From assembly GCA_020846535.1 (NCBI GenBank), contig JADLDR010000114.1, forward strand, positions 1 to 64,000: a stretch of 64,000 bases of DNA, written 5' to 3'. Each line of letters opens with the position of its first letter. Position 1 is the first letter of the stretch. The notes below the pieces were generated by a model. The model was not told the DNA's origin, ran no database searches, and saw nothing but the letters and a program-made list of their open reading frames with translations. Positions 35,921-44,487 of the stretch are shown piece after piece. This DNA is from Armatimonadota bacterium. GTDB taxonomy: Bacteria; Armatimonadota; JADLDR01. The translations under genes and the position numbers were made by a program.

Positions 35921-36448
35921 TTACCCGGACGGCTCGGTGAAGGTCGGTTCGGACGGCTCGCCGACCTCATAGTCGCGCTCCCAGCCCTCGTTTTCGAGTT
36001 TGATGTGCTGGATGGCGACCGCGTTGGCGTTGGCGTCCAGGTCGGGAAGGGCCTGGTATTCGGAAACCCAGCACCGGAAAAGGCGGTAGGCGAGGGCCAG
36101 CTGCCCGGCCTCGTTGTAGACCTCGATGATGATATCCTTGCGGAAATCCTTGAGGGAAACTTCCGCGCCCAGGCCGGACCCGAAGTTCCAGACCTTGTTG
36201 GCCCACTGCTCGAATTCGAGGTCGTGGGTGACGCCGCGCTCCAGGGTGACAGCCTCGTATTCGGTGCGGCCCGGCGATTTGCGGCTGCTGCTGGGGTCGC
36301 CGCCCTCCCGGTGTTTCACCACTTCGGTCGTGCGCTTCAGAGCGCCCACCTTACTGATGCCTGCCACATAGCGGCCATCCCATTTGACGCGGAACTTGAA
36401 GTTCTTGTAGGGATCGAAACGCTGTGCGTTCACGCTGAACTGAGCCAT
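35921..36448 (-). CDS. Inner tube protein (Pvc1/Afp1 type)
   Basis: The 175-residue protein matches the eCIS/phage T4 gp19-like tube family: RFDPYKNFKFRVKWDGRYVA, ISKVGALKRTTEVVKHREGG, YEAVTLERGVTHD and a C-terminal LDANANAVAIQHIKLENEGW. It stacks as hexameric rings to form the conduit. One tube gene and one sheath gene are present, against three of each in Pvc. The C terminus is acidic and Pro-rich (PSEPTFTEPSG). It follows the sheath gene by 9 bp. Confidence 0.93.
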   Translation of the reverse strand: MAQFSVNAQRFDPYKNFKFRVKWDGRYVAGISKVGALKRTTEVVKHREGGDPSSSRKSPGRTEYEAVTLERGVTHDLEFEQWANKVWNFGSGLGAEVSLKDFRKDIIIEVYNEAGQLALAYRLFRCWVSEYQALPDLDANANAVAIQHIKLENEGWERDYEVGEPSEPTFTEPSG

Positions 36449-36457
36449 CTTCCCCTC

Positions 36458-38053
<1,596 letters not shown>

Positions 38054-38131
38054 GGTACCTCCTTTGCCTGTTACAAGGGTAGCTTCGATAGGACAAGGCT
38101 CGGTGGCGACTCCCTCAACCCCCTTGCCGAA

Positions 38132-38260
38132 AAGCACCCCCCAACCCCCCTTGCTAAGCAAGAGGGGCTTAGAGGGTAGGTTCTCTTGGGAAATTGATCA
38201 AAATACCCCAAGGCCGACTCCCCCCGCCTTAGCAAGGCGGGGGGTTGGGGAGGCGGTTGG
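38132..38260 (-). repeat. 125-bp G/C-tract repeat, copy 4 (inverted)
   Basis: Read on the minus strand this element starts CCAACCGCCTCCCCAACCCC and ends GGGGTTGGGGGGTGCTT, with the core GTCGGCCTTGGGG and CCAAGAGAACC shared with the copies at 10081, 52198 and 53860. It sits upstream of the eCIS operon. Confidence 0.72.
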
Positions 38261-38330
38261 CTTTAGCTAGAGGGCGGTTGAACGCCCGCCCAAAAGCGGC
38301 TGCCTCAAATAACCCCATCAAACGAGCCTG

Positions 38331-41015
38331 TCACATTCGGGCGACGCTTTTCCAGAGCGCCTTATGTTGTTCGGCGATATTGGGCCAGCTATGGCGGCGG
38401 CAGTAGTCGCGGGCGGCGGCGGACAGGCGGCGGCGCAAAAGGGTCTCCTCAAGGAGGCGCTCGATGCCTGCGGCCAGGCTGCCGGGCCGGTAGGTTTCGT
38501 TTTCGAGTTCCGAAAACCAGCCGGTGGGCGACGCCAGGACGGGCACGCCGGTTGCCAGGCCGATGCGGACTGCGCCGCTTGCCGAGGCATGGGGCACATC
38601 GTCGTACCAGAAGACCAGAATATCCGCCTCCAGCGCGAGACGGCGGGCGATTTCCTCCGCCGGAAGGAAATCCGCGCAGCGGCGCACCGGCAGGCCGCGG
38701 GCCGCTTCCTCGAATAGCCGTTCGGTTTCTTCCGATTTCGCAAAGCTGAAGAGAAGGAGATCGCTTCCCTTCACCTCCTTCAGAGCATCCAGCAGGCTCC
38801 AGAAGCCCTTGTGCTTTTCCAGAAAGCCGAAGGCCCCGATGGTCCGGCCCCGCCTCTTTTTGCGCGGCGGAAACCAGGTCGGGCAGCCGTGCGGGATATG
38901 CTGGACCGATTTCCCGGGCCATCGGGCCTTGAGCGTATCCACCCCTCGCCCGGTCAGGGCAACCAGAGCATCCGCATCCTTTTCCCAGGCTTGAGTCTGA
39001 GGACAGACCGTGTGCTCGGTGATGACAATCGGGATTCGCTGCCGCCGGGCGTCCTCAAGCTGGCGCAAGAGCGCGGCTTCCTCGAAAATGCCGTGTTCGT
39101 GCTGGATATGGAGGAGCCGGACGCCCCGGAAATCGGGCGGTGAGCCGGTGACGCGGGCCAGAGGGAGGTGTTCCGAAAGATAGGCCGTGTATTCGGCGAT
39201 GCCGCATGACCTTCCCCAACTCGGCACCCAGAGCGTATCGGCGCGGCGGAGCGGACGGGAAGGGCGAAGATGGCGTTCCATGACCTCCAGAACGGCAGGC
39301 CCTTTATGCCAGATATTGCGATGGCGGATAGCCCATTCGGAGGCGGCCCGGCCCATCTGCCGGGCTTCCCGGCGGTGGCCGGCGACCCACCGGAGCCGTT
39401 CGGCGATATCGAAGATGCCCGGAACTCCGCGCACCCCGCATTTTCCGAAAGGAGCCTCATCGCAGGCTTCCCACCGGGCCGGGGGAACGGGGAGGAGCAG
39501 CCCTTCGGCCTCCCGGCAGACATCACCCTGGCCTTCGGAACTGAGGGCGATGACCGGCAGGCCGGTCGCCATGCCTTCCACCAGGGGCAGGCCGAAGCCC
39601 TCGCTGCCCAAGGCCAGCAGGACATCGGCCTGCCCGTACCAGTGAGCGATCCCGCGGGTGGGTTCGCTGGTTTCGATAAAGGAAATGCGCGGGTCGTCCG
39701 GGGCGTAATTGCGGTAATTGAACCGGCCCTTGATGACCAGCCGGGCGTCGGGGTCTTCGCCGAAAGCCTCTTTCCAGGCGGCGACGCCTTCCGCCACATG
39801 CTTGCGGGGGATGACCGTGCTGACAATGAGGGTGGTGAAATGGGGCCTCTCCGGGCGCTCCTCGTAGCGGTAGATATCGGGATCAAGCCCTTCGGGGATG
39901 ACTTCGATAGGCGCGGTGACGCCGCTGGCGCGGCAGACATCGGCGACAAAGCGGGTGGGGACGATGAGGGCGCAGGCGCGGTCGAGCCGGTCGGGCCAGT
40001 CGGCGGGGAGGCGGCTGCTCTCCCACATCGTATTGATGAACAGGGCAGGGGATTTCAGGAACGGCTCCAGGTCGGGTCGGGGCCAGCAGAAATAGAGCGC
40101 GGGCGCGTCCTTTTCCGGGCGGGCCCGCCGGACGAGGCGCAGGAACTCCTCGGTCATGCCCGTTTGATCCAGGGAGATCGGAGAGAGGTTGACCTCGGCC
40201 CCGGCCCTCGCCATGCCGAGAGCCAGGTATTCGGCCATGCTGCCGTAGCCGTCGTAAACGGCGAAAGGGGCGGCGAGGGTGACCGATGAAGCGAGGGGCC
40301 GGGGCGGGGGAAGGACGGCGCGGTGGCTGCGGAGGGCGGCGTAGAAATCGCGGTCCGGGGTCAGAAGGCTGGAAACCGCATCGAGGGGGAGCCGCTGCCA
40401 GCAGGGGTCTGTCAGATGCTTGGCCGCCGTGTTGCCGCCGTGGATGAGGGCCACATAGAACGAGGGATCGGGCAAAGCCCGGAGCCGTTCCGGGGGAAGC
40501 TGCCAGACGAAGGCCGAATCCTCTCCCACATGAATCTCAGGGAACGGATGATCGGCCCAGAGCAAACGCCGGTAGAGAAGCGTGCCCCCGGCCAGCCAGG
40601 GGCGCTTCCCTTCCGGATAGCGGTAGAGCCAGGCTTCTCCGGCAGAGGGGCGGTAGTGGAGCATCTCTCTCAGCCCGCAGGCGTCCGCTCCCGATGCGTT
40701 CAGGGCCGCCACCTGGAGGCTGAGGCGGTCCGGGGCTATCCAGTCGTCATCATCCCAATGGGCGATCAGATCCCCTCGCGCCGCAGCGCAGGCCCGGTTC
40801 CGCTTGATCCCCAGAGGCGTCCGCCCCTCCTGCCGGATGTAGCGGATGCGCTCATCTTGGGGAACGAGGTCTTCGATGGCGTCCTCGCCGTCATCGAGAA
40901 TAATTAGCTCCCTGGAGGGATAATCCTGGCGCAGGAAATAGCGGACCGCCTGGCCTGCGAAGAGGCGGCGGTTGCGAGTGGGCATGATGCAACTGACAAA
41001 TGGGGCGGAGGCCAT
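38331..41015 (-). CDS. Three-domain glycosyltransferase (GT2 plus two GT4-like)
   Basis: The 894-residue protein combines three glycosyltransferase modules. Residues 1-230 are a GT2 domain (PFVSCIMPTRNRRLFAGQAV, DD at 41-42, DDDD at 88-91). Residues about 240-590 are a GT4-like domain with VEVIPEGLD-like and EGFGLPLVEGMATGLPVI motifs. Residues about 595-894 are a second GT4-like domain (GRSCGIAEYTAYL, then GAFGFLEKHKGF). It would build a glycan on a cytoplasmic acceptor and has no membrane segments. A near-consensus promoter lies 46 bp upstream. No partner genes are adjacent, and the GT4/ABC exporter set at 58.5-61.2 kb is the only related locus here. Confidence 0.88.
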   Translation of the reverse strand: MASAPFVSCIMPTRNRRLFAGQAVRYFLRQDYPSRELIILDDGEDAIEDLVPQDERIRYIRQEGRTPLGIKRNRACAAARGDLIAHWDDDDWIAPDRLSLQVAALNASGADACGLREMLHYRPSAGEAWLYRYPEGKRPWLAGGTLLYRRLLWADHPFPEIHVGEDSAFVWQLPPERLRALPDPSFYVALIHGGNTAAKHLTDPCWQRLPLDAVSSLLTPDRDFYAALRSHRAVLPPPRPLASSVTLAAPFAVYDGYGSMAEYLALGMARAGAEVNLSPISLDQTGMTEEFLRLVRRARPEKDAPALYFCWPRPDLEPFLKSPALFINTMWESSRLPADWPDRLDRACALIVPTRFVADVCRASGVTAPIEVIPEGLDPDIYRYEERPERPHFTTLIVSTVIPRKHVAEGVAAWKEAFGEDPDARLVIKGRFNYRNYAPDDPRISFIETSEPTRGIAHWYGQADVLLALGSEGFGLPLVEGMATGLPVIALSSEGQGDVCREAEGLLLPVPPARWEACDEAPFGKCGVRGVPGIFDIAERLRWVAGHRREARQMGRAASEWAIRHRNIWHKGPAVLEVMERHLRPSRPLRRADTLWVPSWGRSCGIAEYTAYLSEHLPLARVTGSPPDFRGVRLLHIQHEHGIFEEAALLRQLEDARRQRIPIVITEHTVCPQTQAWEKDADALVALTGRGVDTLKARWPGKSVQHIPHGCPTWFPPRKKRRGRTIGAFGFLEKHKGFWSLLDALKEVKGSDLLLFSFAKSEETERLFEEAARGLPVRRCADFLPAEEIARRLALEADILVFWYDDVPHASASGAVRIGLATGVPVLASPTGWFSELENETYRPGSLAAGIERLLEETLLRRRLSAAARDYCRRHSWPNIAEQHKALWKSVARM

Positions 41016-41060
41016 AGCATTTTTTGTCCTGTAGACTTAGCCTAGCATGAAATTGGCCCC

Positions 41061-41090
41061 ATTATAGCAAAGGCTATTCTCGAATGTCAA
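41061..41090 (-). promoter_or_regulatory. Sigma-70 promoter for the three-domain glycosyltransferase
   Basis: On the minus strand, consensus TTGACA (41090-41085) and consensus TATAAT (41066-41061) are separated by 18 bp. Confidence 0.8.
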
Positions 41091-41179
41091 TAGGTTTTGA
41101 GGGGATTTCGGGGTAATATAAAAATTTATTTATCCGGTAAAACCGCAGGAATAGAGGAGAATGCTTGCTTGTTTGCGAA

Positions 41180-42163
41180 ATGGATGACATGTTACCTCAT
41201 ATCAAGCGCCCTTTGGATCTGATCACATCGCGGGAGGCGGTCCGCTACGGCTTTCTCCAGCAGGCGATGACCAAAATCGATAAAGCGGCTCCATATGTGG
41301 GGGATGCTTATATGCTGGATCGCTTGTTGAAATCCTCAGAAAATATCTATGATCTTTTGCTTACTGAAGATGCATTCCTGCAAAAAGCGTTGATCGCGAT
41401 GGCAGGCTTTTCGGATAAAGCTCGCGGCCATCTGGGAGAGGCGGAACTGCAATCGGTACTGGCGGAAGTACTGAAACGCATTCACAGAGAGGCCGGAGAT
41501 GAGTGGCGTTCGGAGATCGTGTATCGCTATCTACTGACGCGGGGCGATACGCTGGGCGGCAGCATGAGGAATTGGGCGGGCGCTCAGGGGAATGTTCAGT
41601 TAGTGGAGTCCGTCCGTGAAATGCTCAGGGCGCAGCGGATTGAATATCGAGAAACAGCCAATAGATCAGGCAAGATCACCGGCATTCAATGGGCGGGCAG
41701 GCTTCTGGTATTTGACAGAAAGCCTCAATTCGTTGACCGCCTGATCGCGCCGGAGCAGGATATATTCAGCACGGTAGCCGGGGAGAGCCAGCCCGAGGAA
41801 AAGGGCAAGAACAATAATATCGACATGATACTGCTCGATATTCGCCACTATCGTTCGGGACAACAAATCCGCCTGGACCGCCCGGAGGAGATCATAGCCT
41901 GCGGTGAAATCAAAGGCGGCATCGATCCTGCCGGGGCGGATGAGCATTTCAAGACCGCAAGCACGGCCTTCAAGCGAATAAGAAGCCGCTACTCCGGATT
42001 CGGGCTGCCTTGTCCCAGCCTCTTTTTTGTCGGAGCCGCTATCGAAAGAGCGATGGCTTTTGAAATATTCCAGCAGTTGGAGCGCGGCGAACTGACCTAT
42101 GCCGCCAACCTCACCGTGCCGGAGCAAGTTGCCGATCTTGCGCTATGGCTGGTATTGCTGTAG
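41180..42163 (+). CDS. AvaI/BsoBI-type II restriction endonuclease
   Basis: The 327-residue protein is strongly like AvaI and BsoBI, which cut CYCGRG. Shared segments are LLTRGDTLGGSMRNWAGA (119-136), CGEIKGGIDPAGADEHFKTA (241-260) and SLFFVGAAIERAMAFEIFQQ. Asp 215, Glu 243 and Lys 245 fit the PD-ExK catalytic set, and His 256 matches the extra active-site His of BsoBI. The start is uncertain between TTG 41165, ATG 41180 and ATG 41189; homology favours the last two. The gene runs into the convergent methyltransferase gene with a 53-bp overlap. The specificity is inferred from family only. Confidence 0.9.
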   Translation: MDDMLPHIKRPLDLITSREAVRYGFLQQAMTKIDKAAPYVGDAYMLDRLLKSSENIYDLLLTEDAFLQKALIAMAGFSDKARGHLGEAELQSVLAEVLKRIHREAGDEWRSEIVYRYLLTRGDTLGGSMRNWAGAQGNVQLVESVREMLRAQRIEYRETANRSGKITGIQWAGRLLVFDRKPQFVDRLIAPEQDIFSTVAGESQPEEKGKNNNIDMILLDIRHYRSGQQIRLDRPEEIIACGEIKGGIDPAGADEHFKTASTAFKRIRSRYSGFGLPCPSLFFVGAAIERAMAFEIFQQLERGELTYAANLTVPEQVADLALWLVLL

Positions 42164-43586
42164 AAGCGCGGCCCGTATGCCAGATATAGACGCATTTCCG
42201 GAGTTCCTCGCGGCCATGCTCTCCCATTTGCTGGCTGGAATTGCCTTTGCCCCTGGGAAGCATCCATATCGTCCGGACATCGAAGCCCGCCTGCCGGGCA
42301 AAATCCGAAAGGATGAGGTCTACCGGCAGGTGCGCTCCCATGTAGCGCACATTGTCGTTGACCATGACGAAGGGCGCTCCTGGTTTGAGGACACGGGCGC
42401 ATTCGAAGATCAGCAGAGCCATCTCCCGGAAGTAATTTTTAATCATTCGCGGAATGCCGCTGTTATTGATCGTTTTGTCGGCTTTGCACTCTTCCAGATA
42501 GCGCAGGACGAGTTGAAGCATCGTCTGAGACTCGAAAGCCGCTTGCGCCTGGTGATAGACTTCCGCCCGGAACCACTCGGAAAGGTGGGGCTTGTCTTTG
42601 TTTTCGACCGTGCAGGAAAGCATCGTTTGCCTGAGCTTGCGTATACCCTCTTCCCCGATATTCAATAAGGCCAGCTCCAGGGCGTAGGTGCGGGTATAGT
42701 CGTAGCGGTTGCAGTAGGGCGGGGAGGTAACCAGGCCGTCAAAAGAATCCTCCGGCAAAGTCGGCAATATTTCCAGACAGGAACCGGAAAGCACTTCGAT
42801 TTCGCCCGAATCGGACGGTTGAAAAAGCGTACCGAGTCCCCGATGCGCGGCCTCCTGCCCTTCTATGTCCTCCGCCATTTCGTTCAGCTTGGAAGAGATG
42901 GCTTCTGTGAAGGGATAAATCTTGCCTTTATCGAAAGGCTTTGCGCCCCCTTTGCGCCCTGAGCGGTAATCCCAGCGCAGATATTGGCCGTCCTTGCGGG
43001 TATAGGAGATAGGCTCCAGGACGCACAATGCGGCAAAACGAAGCGCGGAGCGGACATCCGGATCGGAGAGCCGGTCGCTTTCGTAAAGATAACGGCCCAG
43101 TTGCCTCTCCGTTTCCTCCGAAAACGCCCCATGAGTGATGGCGATATGTCGAAACGGCTCTATCTCGCCCGGCTTCTCCCATACCCGGCGGTCGGCGAAA
43201 TCTTTCAATCCGGCAGAGACTTTTGCGGGATCGCAGGAAAGAAGCCGGTTGCGAACCCGGATGCTTTCGATACTACTCGGAAGCAGTTCGATCCCTGTCG
43301 CATGCACACCTGCTTCACGCGCCGCAAAAAGGGCTGTGCCCGAACCGACGAAGGGATCGAGGATTCTTCCCTGGCGAATGCCCAGGGAGTCGAAAATGTA
43401 GTGCATCAGCGCGACAGAAAAGCCTTCTTTATATTTGAACCAACGGCTGCCTGTCACGGTCTTGTTGCCCTGGAAACTGACCCACTTTCGATCCAGGTGA
43501 CGGTTGACCGCCAAAGCATCACGGTAGCGGGCCGTTAGCTCTTCATCGGCCCGGCGGATTTCGTCCAATAAGTCGGCAGAACGCAT
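42111..43586 (-). CDS. DNA methyltransferase, probably N4-cytosine, partner of the AvaI-like enzyme
   Basis: The 491-residue protein has motif I DPFVGSGT (77-84) before motif IV TSPPY (287-291). SPPY is typical of N4-cytosine methyltransferases. It should protect the AvaI/BsoBI-type site, as in known N4C partners of that family. The C terminus (PRGKGNSSQQMGEHGREE region) overlaps the 3' end of the nuclease gene by 53 bp on the opposite strand. The two genes are convergent, so expression is controlled separately. A direct repeat GAGATCAAT about 20 bp apart lies just upstream of its start. Confidence 0.88.
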   Translation of the reverse strand: MRSADLLDEIRRADEELTARYRDALAVNRHLDRKWVSFQGNKTVTGSRWFKYKEGFSVALMHYIFDSLGIRQGRILDPFVGSGTALFAAREAGVHATGIELLPSSIESIRVRNRLLSCDPAKVSAGLKDFADRRVWEKPGEIEPFRHIAITHGAFSEETERQLGRYLYESDRLSDPDVRSALRFAALCVLEPISYTRKDGQYLRWDYRSGRKGGAKPFDKGKIYPFTEAISSKLNEMAEDIEGQEAAHRGLGTLFQPSDSGEIEVLSGSCLEILPTLPEDSFDGLVTSPPYCNRYDYTRTYALELALLNIGEEGIRKLRQTMLSCTVENKDKPHLSEWFRAEVYHQAQAAFESQTMLQLVLRYLEECKADKTINNSGIPRMIKNYFREMALLIFECARVLKPGAPFVMVNDNVRYMGAHLPVDLILSDFARQAGFDVRTIWMLPRGKGNSSQQMGEHGREELRKCVYIWHTGRASTAIPAIAQDRQLAPAR

Positions 43587-43761
43587 GTTTGACCCAGCCC
43601 CACAATTGATCTCAGGATTTAAGATTGATCTCTCTACAACTCAACCTCAAACAATAAATAATTCGCTTACAAGGCATTGAAAACCTGCCAGGAGTTCGCT
43701 GGATGAGAGCGTATCGTGCGGCCCGCAAAGTATTTTCTCCTGGAGCGAGCGGTGGATAGAA

Positions 43762-43986
43762 TCAAGCATACTCATACAAGGGAACGCTTTTTGAGGGTGT
43801 GCCCATCTGTCGGAGCAAGTTTTCCAGTTTCGAAACCGTCTGGGAGGTAAAAAGCACATCCCCGCACACCGGGCAAACTTCCGCCGGAACGTGGTCAATG
43901 ACAACAACCTGCCCCAGATGCCTGACGGTATGGATAACTCGGCGCTCTTCATATACGCCGGGGCAGTCGGTTAAAGAGCATTTCAT
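43762..43986 (-). CDS. YgiT-type zinc-finger antitoxin
   Basis: The 74-residue protein has two CxxC-type pairs (MKCSLTDC and CPVCGD) and the YgiT/MqsA N-terminal pattern VIDHVPAEVCPVCGDVLFTS. MqsA proteins also carry a helix-turn-helix; only the zinc finger and a short tail are present here. The ATG overlaps the toxin stop codon by 4 bp (ATGA). It should neutralise the upstream DUF4258 protein. Confidence 0.82.
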   Translation of the reverse strand: MKCSLTDCPGVYEERRVIHTVRHLGQVVVIDHVPAEVCPVCGDVLFTSQTVSKLENLLRQMGTPSKSVPLYEYA

Positions 43987-44330
43987 GACGAATCCCTCCT
44001 TTGGGTAGCGGAAACCCACTTGGGCGGCTGCGGCACATATACTGTAATGATAATCAAGATCGGGCTTGCCGTCGTGCATACAATATGCAAATCCTGATTC
44101 GTGTCTGTCCTTCCATAGAGTAAGCAGCATGGGCCTCGGCGGTGATCAGGATAGTTTTCGAGAACAGCGGCCGTCGAAACTGCTGCCAGCAAATCGTTCA
44201 AAGAAATGGGCTCCTCTGCCATCTCTTCATAGGCGTGTCGAGTAATTCTCATATTATCCGAAAAAGCTTGCATCTGTATTAGATTGACTACCCTTGCCAA
44301 ATATTCCTTTACGTCGGTTTCTTCGCTCAA
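43983..44330 (-). CDS. DUF4258 toxin (RelE/MqsR-like)
   Basis: The 115-residue protein carries a DUF4258 domain: MRITRHAYEEMAEEPISLND, DLHIVCTT and IIITVYVPQPPKW, a RelE-superfamily-like fold often paired with YgiT zinc fingers. It is probably an mRNA interferase. The likely TTG start (44330) follows AAGGAG at a long spacing. A promoter with TTGACG and TATAAT lies about 55 bp upstream. The toxin precedes the antitoxin, the usual order for this type of pair. Confidence 0.75.
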   Translation of the reverse strand: MSEETDVKEYLARVVNLIQMQAFSDNMRITRHAYEEMAEEPISLNDLLAAVSTAAVLENYPDHRRGPCCLLYGRTDTNQDLHIVCTTASPILIIITVYVPQPPKWVSATQRRDSS

Positions 44331-44384
44331 GGTCTGGTTTCTCCTTCTTGTAAGGTTGTTATCACAGAAGAAATTACTAGTATA

Positions 44385-44413
44385 ATTATATAGTTTAAAA
44401 TTAAATTCGTCAA
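44385..44413 (-). promoter_or_regulatory. Promoter for the toxin-antitoxin pair
   Basis: On the minus strand, TTGACG (44413-44408) and TATAAT (44390-44385) are separated by 17 bp in an AT-rich stretch. Confidence 0.75.
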
Positions 44414-44424
44414 TCTATCTCCTC

Positions 44425-44453
44425 TTGCCTTTTGCCGCCGGTACGGTTATAAT
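44425..44453 (+). promoter_or_regulatory. Promoter for the secreted glycosidase-like gene
   Basis: TTGCCT (44425-44430) and TATAAT (44448-44453) have a 17-bp spacer, 35 bp before the start at 44488. It is divergent from the toxin-antitoxin promoter. Confidence 0.65.
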
Positions 44454-44487
44454 GGGGAAGACATCAGATCAGGGAGGGATCTTAACG

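Noticed and set aside
43647-43761. Extra small antitoxin gene downstream of the YgiT gene
   Set aside because: The open frame there is an out-of-frame shadow of the YgiT gene and has no start signal.
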